This document shows positions 56,875 to 64,000 of a stretch of DNA of 64,000 nt, in pieces (the stretch's first letter is position 1; every line of letters starts with the position of its first letter). Position numbers and translations under genes: made by a program. The stretch is from assembly GCF_016919245.1 (NCBI RefSeq), contig NZ_JAFEJA010000001.1, forward strand, positions 4,417,501 to 4,481,500, in the 5' to 3' direction. The stretch comes from Streptomyces zhihengii (lineage in GTDB: Bacteria > Actinomycetota > Actinomycetes > Streptomycetales > Streptomycetaceae). The notes under the pieces are model-generated. The model made no database searches. It was given only the letters and a program-made list of their open reading frames with translations, and was not told the DNA's origin.

Positions 56875-57824
56875 GTGTATTGCCCTGTGAGGTTGGGGAC
56901 GCGGCTGGCGGGTGGGTTGCCTGCGAGTGCGGTGTGTCCGCGGTGGTGATTGTAGAAGTGCAGCCAGTCCGGGAACGCGTCGCGTCGTGCCTGCTCTGAC
57001 CGGTAGGGGCGGGCGTAGGCCCACTCGTCCAGCAGGGTGCGGTTGAAGCGTTCGACTTTGCCGTTGGTCTGGGGTCGGTAGGGCCGGGTTCGCTTGTGGG
57101 TGATCCCGGCCGCCGCGAGTGCGTCGCGCCAGTCACGGGAGCGATAGCAGGAGCCGTTGTCCGTCAGGACACGTTCGACGGTGATCCCTGCACCGGCGAA
57201 GAACTTCTCGGCTCGTGTCCAGAAGGCGGTCGCGGTCTCTTTGCGCTCGTCGGGGTGGATCTCGCTGTAGGCGAGGCGGGAGTGGTCGTCGACGGCGGTG
57301 TGGAGGTAGCTGTAGCCGGCGTTCTTGCGGGTTCTGCGGCCGGCCTGGCGGCCGAGGACCTTGTGGCCGCCGCCGTCGGGGATGTTGCCGAGCTTCTTGA
57401 TGTCCACGTGGACGAGTTCGCCGGGCCGTTCGCGTTCGTAGCGGCGTATGACGCGGCCGGTGGCGCGGTCCAGATGAGTCAGCCGGGCCAGCCCGAACCG
57501 GGTCAGGACCCGGTGCACGGTCGAGGGCACGAGGTCCAGCAGGTGGGCGATGCGGGCCGGTCCCCAGCGGCGAAGGAGGCGGACTTTGATGATCCGGCGT
57601 TCGGTGCGGGTCGGTGTCCGGCGCGGGCTGTGGCGGGGGCGGGACGAACGGTCGGTCATGCCGGCGTCGCCGAGCGTCCGGTAGCGCTCGGCCCACCGCT
57701 GGGCGGTGGTCGGTGAGACCTGGAAGCGTTCCGCGGCCCGGCGAAGAGGCCAGCCGTCCTCGACCACGCAGCGGGCCAGGCGAAGGCGTCCGGTCTCGGT
57801 CAGGGGTGCATTACGGTGGGGCAC
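56871..57824 (-). CDS. IS481-family transposase
   Basis: The 317-aa DDE transposase has an N-terminal helix-turn-helix pair ('LTETGRLRLARCVVEDGWPL', 'RRAAERFQVSPTTAQRWAER'). The rve catalytic triad is Asp in 'LVHVDIKKLG', Asp in 'VERVLTDNGSCY' and Glu in 'PQTNGKVERFNRTLLD'. The GTG at 57822-57824 ('PHRNAPLTETG') is preferred. The last codon and the stop TAG (56871-56873) lie in the target duplication, outside the element's left end, so the host site supplies the stop. Confidence 0.93.
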   Translation of the reverse strand: MPHRNAPLTETGRLRLARCVVEDGWPLRRAAERFQVSPTTAQRWAERYRTLGDAGMTDRSSRPRHSPRRTPTRTERRIIKVRLLRRWGPARIAHLLDLVPSTVHRVLTRFGLARLTHLDRATGRVIRRYERERPGELVHVDIKKLGNIPDGGGHKVLGRQAGRRTRKNAGYSYLHTAVDDHSRLAYSEIHPDERKETATAFWTRAEKFFAGAGITVERVLTDNGSCYRSRDWRDALAAAGITHKRTRPYRPQTNGKVERFNRTLLDEWAYARPYRSEQARRDAFPDWLHFYNHHRGHTALAGNPPASRVPNLTGQYT

Positions 57825-57944
57825 GAGGGCCTTTCTGGTCGGTGCAGACGTCGCAATCCACACCGAACCCGGAAGGCCCTCACCCGTTCAACCCGCCTCA
57901 GCCGAGACCTGCATCACCCGTCCACAACCTCCCTGGACAGAACA
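56876..57944 (-). mobile_element. IS481-family insertion sequence, intact
   Basis: The element is 1069 bp with imperfect terminal inverted repeats starting TGT (left TGTATTGCCCTGTGAGGTTG, right complement TGTTCTGTCCAGGGAGGTTG). It is flanked by a 6-bp direct repeat TCTAGG (56870-56875 and 57945-57950), matching the NCTAGN target known for IS481. One transposase gene fills it. Precise excision would restore the upstream gene's end followed by GCGTCC. The intact ends, target duplication and open frame indicate a recent insertion. Confidence 0.92.
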
Positions 57945-58196
57945 TCTAGGGCGTCCGGGAGCGGGCTGGTCCGGGCGTCCGGGAGCGGGCGCCGGGCCGT
58001 CCGGTGGCGGGTGCGGGAGGGACGGCGCCCGCCGCGGGGAGGCATCCGGGAGGCATCCGGGCGGCACACGGCGGGAAGGGGCCCAGGAACCAACACAGGT
58101 TCCCGGGCGTCGATCATTGAGCAGATGGCGTCGTCCGGACTGATTCTCGCCCGTGGGCGACCGGGGGCCACGGAAAAGGGTGGGGGACACCGAGCA

Positions 58197-58946
58197 ATGC
58201 GTGCACTGCGGATACTTCTGATCATCGGCGTGATCCTGGGCGGTCTCTTCGTCGCCGCCGACCGCCTGGCGGTCAACTTCGCCGAGTCGGAGGCGGCCGA
58301 CAAGATCCGGAGCAGCCAGGGGCTGGACTCGACGCCCGAGGTCTCCATCCACGGGTTCCCCTTCCTCACCCAGGTGATCGGCAAGGAGCTCGACGAGGTG
58401 GACGTCAGCATCGGCGGTATCACCGCCACCGCGGGCGGCCGCGACGTCAACGTCACCGAGGTCCGGGCGGACCTGCGGGACGTGCGGATCGACAGCAGCT
58501 TCTCCTCCGCGACCGCGGGCCGCGCCGACGGCTCGGCCCGCATCTCGTACGCGGACCTGACCGCCGCCGCGCCCAAGGGCGCCACCGTCGCCTACGCGGG
58601 CGCCGAGCGGGCCGCCAAGGGCCAGGTGAAGCTGACGGGACCGCTGGCCGAGGTGCTGGAGGGCGCCGGCATCGAGGTGCCGGCCACGGTGAAGGCGCTG
58701 CTCGGCGACCGGCAGGTCTCGACGTACAGCACGGTGACCCTCCAGGAGGGCACCATCGTCCGCATGAAGGCCGAGACGCTGCCGAAGCTGCCCGTGCCGG
58801 GCTTCGACGACCGGCTGCGCAAGGCGGTCGACTACGACCTGAAGATCGACGGTCTGCCGTCCAGCATCACCCTCGACGAGGTCGAGGTGACGGACGCGGG
58901 GCTGCGCTTCTCCGGGACGGGCGAGGACGTCGCGCTGACCGGCTGA
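58197..58946 (+). CDS. DUF2993 (LmeA-like) exported/anchored protein
   Basis: The 249-aa protein has an N-terminal signal anchor ('LRILLIIGVILGGLFVAADR'). The DUF2993 pattern follows: 'EVSIHGFPFLTQVIGKELDE', 'VDVSIGGITA', 'VTEVRADLRDVRIDSS' and the C-terminal 'LPSSITLDEVEVTDAGLRFS'. In mycobacteria the LmeA member supports lipomannan elongation; in Streptomyces the role is unknown. The IS element lies about 250 bp upstream, so its promoter region (57951-58196) seems undisturbed but close. Confidence 0.9.
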   Translation: MRALRILLIIGVILGGLFVAADRLAVNFAESEAADKIRSSQGLDSTPEVSIHGFPFLTQVIGKELDEVDVSIGGITATAGGRDVNVTEVRADLRDVRIDSSFSSATAGRADGSARISYADLTAAAPKGATVAYAGAERAAKGQVKLTGPLAEVLEGAGIEVPATVKALLGDRQVSTYSTVTLQEGTIVRMKAETLPKLPVPGFDDRLRKAVDYDLKIDGLPSSITLDEVEVTDAGLRFSGTGEDVALTG

Positions 58947-58961
58947 CGCCGCGGCGAGGAC

Positions 58962-58992
58962 GGCCGGCGGCTCCGCGAGAGGGCCGCCGGCC
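58962..58992 (+). terminator. Stem-loop after DUF2993 gene
   Basis: A 10-bp stem GGCCGGCGGC / GCCGCCGGCC with an 11-nt loop lies 15 bp after the stop. Confidence 0.75.
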
Positions 58993-59052
58993 GGCCCGGC
59001 GAACGGGGCATGGCCGCATGGTGAGACGGCTGTGTCCGGTGGGCAGAAGAAC

Positions 59053-59104
59053 GGGGGACGGCCCCCTCCGCCGATGGCGCGGAAGGGCGATCCGTCCCCC
59101 TTTT
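59053..59104 (+). terminator. Stem-loop with T-tract
   Basis: GGGGGACGG (59053-59061) pairs with CCGTCCCCC (59092-59100), followed by TTTT. A smaller hairpin can form in the loop. It insulates the sulfur operon from upstream transcription. Confidence 0.7.
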
Positions 59105-59185
59105 CGTATCGGATGGTGGACGATCGCGTCTCATCATGCGACACGCCGGTGACACGGCCGCCGTCTCGTCCCTACGATCGGACCC

Positions 59186-59269
59186 ATGAAGCAGCGACAG
59201 GCGGATCTCACGAAGCGGCGGGCAGTAGACCTGTGCCGCGTCGCCGCCATGCTCTGTCGCACTGTCTGA
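59186..59269 (+). CDS. Putative Cys-containing leader peptide of the cysA operon
   Basis: A 27-codon ORF starts at an ATG in the cysA leader and ends 'VDLCRVAAMLCRTV' before TGA at 59267-59269. This ending is recalled as conserved in short Streptomyces leader peptides ahead of sulfur genes, and carries two Cys codons close to the stop. Stalling when cysteinyl-tRNA is scarce would couple expression of the downstream sulfurtransferase to cysteine supply. It ends 143 bp before the cysA start. Confidence 0.75.
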   Translation: MKQRQADLTKRRAVDLCRVAAMLCRTV

Positions 59270-59412
59270 GCGGGTTCCTCCCGTATCCCTCAGGCCCTTC
59301 GACCTCTGTCGGGGCCGCCCGTGCCGGCCGACGCGCTCCTCGCGTACCCGCACATCCCTCGCGCACCACCCTCGCGCACCACCGCCGCACACTGCCCCGG
59401 AGGAGAAGAAGC

Positions 59413-60252
59413 ATGAGCCGCAGCGACGTCCTGGTAGACGCCGACTGGGTCGAGGCCCACCTCGAGGACCCGAAGGTCGTCATCGTCGAGGTCGACGAGG
59501 ACACCTCGGCGTACGACAAGAACCACATCACCAACGCGATCCGGATCGACTGGACCAAGGACCTCCAGGACCCGGTCCGCCGCGACTTCATCGACCAGGA
59601 GGGCTTCGAGAAGCTCCTCTCCGCGAAGGGCATCGCGAACGACTCCACCGTCGTCCTCTACGGCGGCAACAACAACTGGTTCGCCTCCTACGCCTTCTGG
59701 TACTTCAAGCTCTACGGCCACGGCGACGTCCGCCTGCTCGACGGCGGCCGCAAGAAGTGGGAGCTCGACTCCCGTGACCTCGTCGCCGAGGTGCCGGTCC
59801 GCGAGGCCACCGAGTACAAGGCCAAGCCGCAGGACGCCTCCATCCGCGCCTTCCGTGACGACGTCGTCGCCGCGATCGGCTCGCAGAACCTGGTCGACGT
59901 GCGGTCGCCCGACGAGTTCAGCGGCAAGCTGCTCGCCCCGGCGCACCTGCCGCAGGAGCAGTCGCAGCGCCCGGGCCACGTGCCCAGCGCCCGCAACATC
60001 CCGTGGTCGAAGAACGCCAACGACGACGGCACGTTCAAGTCGGACGAGGAGCTCAAGGCCCTCTACGAGGACGAGCAGGTCGACCTGTCCAAGGACACCA
60101 TCGCGTACTGCCGCATCGGTGAGCGCTCCGCGCTCACCTGGTTCGTGCTGCACGAGCTGCTCGGCCAGGAGAACGTCAAGAACTACGACGGTTCGTGGAC
60201 CGAGTACGGCTCCCTCGTCGGCGTGCCGATCGAGCTCGGCGCCAACAAGTAA
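59413..60252 (+). CDS. cysA: Thiosulfate sulfurtransferase (rhodanese, two domains)
   Basis: The 279-aa protein has two rhodanese domains. The first has 'VIVEVDEDTSAYDKNHITNA' and no active-site Cys; the second has the catalytic loop 'IAYCRIGERSALTWFVLHEL'. 'VRSPDEFSGKLLAPAHLPQE' and 'RPGHVPSARNIPWS' are typical of actinobacterial SseA/CysA. It transfers sulfane sulfur from thiosulfate to thiols. AGGAGAAG precedes the ATG at 59413. It is followed after 31 bp by the DUF1416 gene. Confidence 0.94.
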   Translation: MSRSDVLVDADWVEAHLEDPKVVIVEVDEDTSAYDKNHITNAIRIDWTKDLQDPVRRDFIDQEGFEKLLSAKGIANDSTVVLYGGNNNWFASYAFWYFKLYGHGDVRLLDGGRKKWELDSRDLVAEVPVREATEYKAKPQDASIRAFRDDVVAAIGSQNLVDVRSPDEFSGKLLAPAHLPQEQSQRPGHVPSARNIPWSKNANDDGTFKSDEELKALYEDEQVDLSKDTIAYCRIGERSALTWFVLHELLGQENVKNYDGSWTEYGSLVGVPIELGANK

Positions 60253-60283
60253 CCCCCTCCCCCCGACCTTTCTGGAGAGCAGC

Positions 60284-60571
60284 ATGTGTGGAGCGAAGGC
60301 CGGCGGCCCCGACGCCTCGACGATCAAGCCCGGTGAGACCACCATCCAGGGCCAGGTGACCAAGGACGGCGAGCCCGTCGTCGGTTACGTCCGACTCCTG
60401 GACTCGACCGGTGAGTTCACCGCCGAGGTCCCGACCTCGGCCACCGGGCAGTTCCGGTTCTACGCGGCCGAGGGCACCTGGACCGTGCGTGCCCTCGTCC
60501 CGGGCGCCACGGCGGACCGCACGGTCGTCGCCCAGACGGGCGGACTCGCCGAGGTCGCGATCGCCGTCTGA
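60284..60571 (+). CDS. DUF1416 protein, sulfurtransferase partner
   Basis: The 95-aa protein starts 'MCGAKAGGPD' with a conserved Cys and has an all-beta transthyretin/CNA-B-like body ('TTIQGQVTKDGEPVVGYVRL', 'GEFTAEVPTSATGQFRFYAA'). DUF1416 is almost always encoded right after cysA in actinobacteria, so it probably receives sulfur or assists the enzyme. GGAGAG precedes the ATG. Confidence 0.93.
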   Translation: MCGAKAGGPDASTIKPGETTIQGQVTKDGEPVVGYVRLLDSTGEFTAEVPTSATGQFRFYAAEGTWTVRALVPGATADRTVVAQTGGLAEVAIAV

Positions 60572-60584
60572 ACATCGTGACCGG

Positions 60585-60644
60585 CCGAAGGGCCGCACCT
60601 CCTGGGGGTTGGACGCTACCGGGAATCGAGGTGCGGCCCTTCGG
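60585..60644 (+). terminator. Terminator of the cysA operon
   Basis: CCGAAGGGCCGCACCTC (60585-60601) pairs perfectly with GAGGTGCGGCCCTTCGG (60628-60644). The long loop makes it less canonical, but the 17-bp stem is strong. Confidence 0.82.
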
Positions 60645-60682
60645 TCATGTCCGGGTACCGGCGCCCGCCGTAGGCTGGAGAC

Positions 60683-60946
60683 ATGCTCGCCCGAAGGCGC
60701 CGCGTGTACCTGTGGATGATGGGCGGATGCCTCGTCCTCTTCGTCTCCGCCTGGGCCGTGGTGCGCCTGTGGTCGGTCCCGGTGGCCGTCGGCATGTGCG
60801 TGGTGGCCATGGTCATCCCGCCGGTCGCCGCGATGGTCGCGAACCGGCGGGGCCCGGACGACCGCTGGTGGGACGACCCGAGCGGCGATCCGAAGTCCGA
60901 CGAGTGGTGGGACGAACTCGACGGGAAGCGCCGCCCGCGCCCGTGA
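60683..60946 (+). CDS. DUF3099 small membrane protein
   Basis: The 87-aa protein starts 'MLARRRRVYLWMMGGCLVLF', contains two membrane helices and an acidic C-terminal tail rich in Trp and Asp ('DRWWDDPSGDPKSDEWWDEL'). This is the DUF3099 pattern, conserved in Streptomyces near the sulfurtransferase. Function unknown. Confidence 0.9.
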   Translation: MLARRRRVYLWMMGGCLVLFVSAWAVVRLWSVPVAVGMCVVAMVIPPVAAMVANRRGPDDRWWDDPSGDPKSDEWWDELDGKRRPRP

Positions 60947-61007
60947 CGCCCGCGCCCGCTCGCTGGCCGCGCCGCTGTATCCGTCCGGAGCCCCCGGCTG
61001 GGCCGGG

Positions 61008-61370
61008 TCAGTAGACGAGTGCCTGCACGTCGTCCTGGACCGCCTCGCTGACGAACACCTGGGCGCCCGCGATCCGCACGCCCTCCAGCACGTCCTTCTC
61101 CGTGATCTCCCGGCGCTTCGCGCACTGGGTGCACAGTGTGATCGTGCCGCCCGAAAGGATCGAGTCGAGCAGCTCGGGAAGCGGTGCCGCGTGCGGCAGT
61201 TCGAACTCCGCCGCCCGGCCGGGCAGCGCGAACCACGAGGACTCGCCGGTCAGCCAGAGGGACACCTCCACACCGCTGGCGACGGCGACGGCCGCCACGG
61301 TGAAGGCCTGGGAGCAGCGTTCGGGGGCGTCGGCCCCGGCGGTCACCTTGATCACGAGCTTCTTCGCCAT
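61008..61370 (-). CDS. DsrE-family protein
   Basis: The 120-aa protein has the DsrE/YchN fold: 'MAKKLVIKVTAGADAPERCS', 'GVEVSLWLTGESSWFALPGR', and a conserved 'LCTQCAKRR' with a redox Cys pair in the position used for sulfur relay. It is convergent with the DUF3099 gene and 60 bp away. A role in persulfide or sulfur transfer fits the neighbouring cysA-DUF1416 operon. Confidence 0.9.
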   Translation of the reverse strand: MAKKLVIKVTAGADAPERCSQAFTVAAVAVASGVEVSLWLTGESSWFALPGRAAEFELPHAAPLPELLDSILSGGTITLCTQCAKRREITEKDVLEGVRIAGAQVFVSEAVQDDVQALVY

Positions 61371-61474
61371 ATGCCGAACTGTAATGCGCCGGAGTGCAAC
61401 CTCCCGTCCGCGCCGGGTGTCTGCTGTGCGACGCGGATACGGAATCCGCGCGTCATGTCTCGTGGGGGGACTCT

Positions 61475-62305
61475 TTGGAACCGCAGGACCCCGGGGCGTC
61501 GTCGCCTCCGGCCCCTGACACACCACCCGCACCGGCCGAGGCCCCGGCGCACGCCCCGGACGGCGCGGCCGCCACGCCCGGCCCCCGGCCCCGCCGCCGC
61601 GGACGCACCGCCGCGCTGATCGCCGCCGCGGCGGTCCTCGGGGTACTGGGCGGCACGGTCACCGGCTACACCGTCCAGTACCACCGGGAGCCGACCCCGC
61701 TGCCGGCGCTCTCGCAGCCCGACCTGCGCACGCCGAAGCCGGTTCCGGCGAAGCCGGGCACGACAGCGCGATCCATGAACGTCAACCGCTGGGTCAAGAC
61801 CGACGGCGACCTGCGCGAACTGCTGCTGCCGAAGCCCAAGGGCGCGAAGACGGAGACGAAGCCGGCCTGGCAGGACCTCTTCTCGTACGCCCAGTGGTTC
61901 GAGGAGGAGGACTACATGTTCGAGGAGCTCGCGGAGGACGACTTCCGTCGCTGCGCGAGCGTCAGCTGGTCCGTGGGCGGCAAGGTCTACGTCGACATCC
62001 AGCTGATCCAGTTCCGCGAGGAGCATGAGCTGAAGGCGTCCTCGTTCGGCGAGGGCCAGCAGTGGTACCTGGACGAGGACAAGTGGGCGGGCAACGACGG
62101 CGAGCCGATCCCCGGCAGCGCCGACGGCCGCACCTACGTCTTCGACGAGCCGCTGCGCGAGGCGGGCTACGAGCCGCTGTACCGGGGCCGGGCCGTGGCC
62201 TGGCGCGGCGACGTCGTGATGCTCATCGAGTACGCGAACAACGCGGGGCCGATCAACGAGAAGGACCTGAAGTCCCTCGCCAAGCGTCAGTTGGAGCGCC
62301 TGTGA
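61475..62305 (+). CDS. Single-pass membrane protein, tandem family member 1
   Basis: The 276-aa protein has a cytosolic Pro/Ala-rich N-terminus, one helix ('RTAALIAAAAVLGVLGGTVT'), and an extracellular domain of about 200 residues with 'GDLRELLLPKPKGAK', 'EEDYMFEELAEDDFRRCAS' and 'VDIQLIQFREEH'. A TTG start is chosen because GGGGGGA lies about 6 nt upstream. Its stop overlaps the next gene's GTG by 4 bp. Similar architecture continues in the next two genes. Function unknown. Confidence 0.85.
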   Translation: MEPQDPGASSPPAPDTPPAPAEAPAHAPDGAAATPGPRPRRRGRTAALIAAAAVLGVLGGTVTGYTVQYHREPTPLPALSQPDLRTPKPVPAKPGTTARSMNVNRWVKTDGDLRELLLPKPKGAKTETKPAWQDLFSYAQWFEEEDYMFEELAEDDFRRCASVSWSVGGKVYVDIQLIQFREEHELKASSFGEGQQWYLDEDKWAGNDGEPIPGSADGRTYVFDEPLREAGYEPLYRGRAVAWRGDVVMLIEYANNAGPINEKDLKSLAKRQLERL

Positions 62306-63216
62306 CCGAGCAGCCGGAACCCGTGGCGCAGCCCGCCGCCTCGACGGCGCCCACCGACCCGCCGGAGACGCCGGAAGCGTCGGCGTCCGCCGCGTCCGTG
62401 TCGTCGGCCCCGGGGACGGACGCGGCGGACGAACCCGCGACCGAACCCGCGACCGAACCCGCGACCGGGCCCGTTCCGGTCGCGGACGGGCCCGCACGGC
62501 GGCGCCGGTTCCCCGTCGCGCTCGTCGCGGCCGTCGTCGGCCTCGGGCTGATCGCCGGGGGCGGGGTGTGGGGCTGGTCGGCCGTGCAGGACGCGGACCG
62601 CAGCGCCCCGACCACCGTCTGGGCCGAACCGGGCGAGCACACGGAGCCGGAGGAGCCGTCGCTGAAGCCCACCGGCCTGGCGGCCGACCTGCTGCCCATG
62701 CCGATCGGCTATCTGCCGGGGCCGGACGTCGACGAGTTCGGCAACGACAGCGTCCTGGACGCCGAGCGCGCGGTAGCCCTGTTCAAGGAGGGGGCGCGAG
62801 GACTGCCGGGCAAGCAGCGGCGTCAGCACCAGAAGGCCGTCGACGAGCTGGGGATCAAGGGCGTGGCCGTGCGGAGCTACCGCCCCGAGGACGCGAGCTT
62901 CGTGATGGAGATCCGCCTGGCGCAGCTGGAGAACACCAAGGCGGTGCGGAACATCGCCGAGTTCGACAAGCAGGTGGCCGAAGCCTTCGAGATCTTCCGC
63001 AAGGGGCCGAAGATCCCGGGCCACCCGAAGGCGACGTGCTACCTGCTGCCCGAGGACGACGAGGTGGAACTCGACGTCATGCTGTGCAGCGCCCCCGTGG
63101 GGGAGGTCCTCGTCAACGTGTACGCGTACGGCGTGAAGGACCTCCGGACCGGGACGATCAAGGATCTGGTGCGCGAGCAGCTCGACCACATCACGTCGCC
63201 CGGGGAGGCCGTGTGA
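62302..63216 (+). CDS. Single-pass membrane protein, tandem family member 2
   Basis: The 304-aa protein has a disordered N-terminus with 'EPATEPATEPAT' repeats, one helix ('VALVAAVVGLGLIAGGGVWG'), and an extracellular domain with 'LAADLLPMPIGYLPGPDVDE', 'SVLDAERAVALFKEGARGLP' and 'MEIRLAQLENTKAVRNIAEF'. It starts at a GTG overlapping gene 1 and ends overlapping gene 3. Resembles gene 1 and gene 3 in layout. Function unknown. Confidence 0.85.
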   Translation: MTEQPEPVAQPAASTAPTDPPETPEASASAASVSSAPGTDAADEPATEPATEPATGPVPVADGPARRRRFPVALVAAVVGLGLIAGGGVWGWSAVQDADRSAPTTVWAEPGEHTEPEEPSLKPTGLAADLLPMPIGYLPGPDVDEFGNDSVLDAERAVALFKEGARGLPGKQRRQHQKAVDELGIKGVAVRSYRPEDASFVMEIRLAQLENTKAVRNIAEFDKQVAEAFEIFRKGPKIPGHPKATCYLLPEDDEVELDVMLCSAPVGEVLVNVYAYGVKDLRTGTIKDLVREQLDHITSPGEAV

Positions 63217-64000
63217 CCACCGAAGCCCAGCCCACCCCGCCCGTGACGGCTCCCGCTGCCGGGACGCCCGAGGCCGCTCCCGTGACGGCTCCCGCCACCG
63301 GGACGCCCGAGGCCGGCACCGTTCCCGCCCCGCCCGAGGCCGCTCCCGCCCCGGACGCACCCGCGCCTCCCGCCGGGCCCGCCCCGGCGCCCGCCGCCGC
63401 TCCCCGGGTGCCGTTCCGGGAGCGGCGAGTGCTGCGGGCCGTGCTGCGCTGGACCGCCGCCACGGTCGTCCTCGCGGCCGTCGGCACGGGCACGGCCTAC
63501 GGGATCGTGTCCCAGGAGCGCACCGACGTCCCGGGTCTGTCGACCCTGGACGACGGCCGCTGGGAGTACCCGAAGCTCACGAAGCCGACCCTGCCGGCCG
63601 GGGCCCCGCTGCCCTACGCGCCGGAGAACGTCGGTGAGATCCACTACGCGGATCTGAGCGCGCTGCTGCTCCCCGCTCCGGCCGGCAGCCGGCCGGACCG
63701 GACGCTGCCGACCGAGAAGGGACGCACGACCGTCGACCGCTACCTCCGCGAGTACGAGGAGGACGAGCGGGAGGCGCTGCGCGAGCACCTGACCGAGTCA
63801 CGGGTCCGGCAGGTGGCCGCACGCGGCTGGACCATGTCGGACGGCACCGTGGCACGGGTCTTCCTGCTCCGCTTCCACACGTCCGCGGTCGCCGGCGAAT
63901 TCTTCGTCGAGAACGTGGCCAGCGGCCCCGACCTGACGCTGCGGCCCGTGGGAGTCGAGGAGATGTCCTCGGTCGACGACGGCTACGACCGCCGGGCGGA
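63213..64000 (+). CDS. Single-pass membrane protein, tandem family member 3, cut by window end
   Basis: At least 262 residues are visible. A Pro/Ala-rich N-terminus with 'GTPEAAPVTAPATGTPEAG' repeats, one helix ('AVLRWTAATVVLAAVGTGTA') and an extracellular domain with 'LSALLLPAPAGSRPDRTLPT' and 'RQVAARGWTMSDGTVARVFL' can be seen. The GTG at 63213 overlaps the previous gene. The end lies beyond the window. Function unknown. Confidence 0.82.
   Translation, partial: MTTEAQPTPPVTAPAAGTPEAAPVTAPATGTPEAGTVPAPPEAAPAPDAPAPPAGPAPAPAAAPRVPFRERRVLRAVLRWTAATVVLAAVGTGTAYGIVSQERTDVPGLSTLDDGRWEYPKLTKPTLPAGAPLPYAPENVGEIHYADLSALLLPAPAGSRPDRTLPTEKGRTTVDRYLREYEEDEREALREHLTESRVRQVAARGWTMSDGTVARVFLLRFHTSAVAGEFFVENVASGPDLTLRPVGVEEMSSVDDGYDRRA

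Overview
The window is chromosomal DNA from a Streptomyces (Actinobacteria). The base composition is very GC-rich, GTG and TTG starts are frequent, and Streptomyces-type families are abundant: DUF397, XRE/DUF5753 regulators, RsbW-like ATPases, GlnR, MshD, CsoR and DUF3099. From memory, the gene order from about 8 kb to 63 kb (T4SS-like genes, csoR, pit, pst, mutT-CHAD-ppk, mshD, nucleotidase, TCS, protease, LacI, glnR, sulfurtransferase) matches the S. coelicolor SCO412x-SCO416x region. That comparison was not computed here.

Layout. 0-3.1 kb: 3' part of a 23S rRNA, then 5S rRNA and a terminator. 3.1-7 kb: a tightly coupled minus-strand operon of ABC ATPase, ABC-2 permease, DesK-type kinase and NarL-type regulator. 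7.1-8.1 kb: two GNAT acetyltransferases. 8.2-15.4 kb: a six-gene minus-strand cluster resembling a Gram-positive type IV secretion apparatus (VirD4-, VirB4-, VirB4 N-terminus/PrgI-, VirB6-, VirB8- and VirB2-like), with no relaxase. A lytic transglycosylase-NlpC/P60 hydrolase at 23.8 kb is a plausible VirB1-like partner. 15.8-28.7 kb: accessory genes, including a frameshifted peptidoglycan-binding protein, an XRE/DUF397/ATPase trio, a pectate lyase-pectin methylesterase fusion, a thioesterase, a BcrC-like phosphatase, a Tat/lipoprotein FAD oxidase and a lipoprotein. Two small genes lie near here that standard gene callers could miss (27573-27737 and 28880-29059).

29.2-40.2 kb: copper sensor csoR with its operator, then a phosphate block: DUF47-Pit low-affinity uptake, the pstSCAB high-affinity transporter with PHO boxes, and ppk-CHAD-Nudix for polyphosphate. 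40.4-40.7 kb: minisatellite repeats. 40.7-46.5 kb: mshD, a secreted 5'-nucleotidase, a PI-PLC-like enzyme, and an ABC-F protein with a well-formed promoter bracketed by two identical-type palindromes. 46.7-51.5 kb: an OmpR-type two-component system, a HtrA-like protease and an exported I36/FG-GAP protein. 51.5-51.9 kb: a 190-bp tandem duplication. 52-54 kb: a LacI regulator and glnR, the latter preceded by a 29-codon upstream ORF, a GlnR-box-like site and a PHO-box-like site. 54-57 kb: hydrolase, MoaD/ThiS protein and membrane protein. 56.9-57.9 kb: an intact IS481-type element with a 6-bp target duplication, sitting exactly on the stop codon of the upstream gene. 58-61.4 kb: DUF2993, then a sulfur operon (Cys-containing leader peptide, sulfurtransferase, DUF1416), DUF3099 and a DsrE-like protein. 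61.5-64 kb: three overlapping genes for similar single-pass membrane proteins, the last cut by the window end.

The main themes are phosphate and nitrogen control (PhoP/GlnR), sulfur and thiol metabolism (MshD, CysA, DsrE, leader peptide), copper sensing, and an enigmatic chromosomal secretion-like apparatus. The most interesting items are the relaxase-less T4SS locus with a P-loop-less coupling protein, the uORF ahead of glnR, the IS481 element whose stop codon comes from its target site, and the dual-operator ABC-F promoter with no local regulator.
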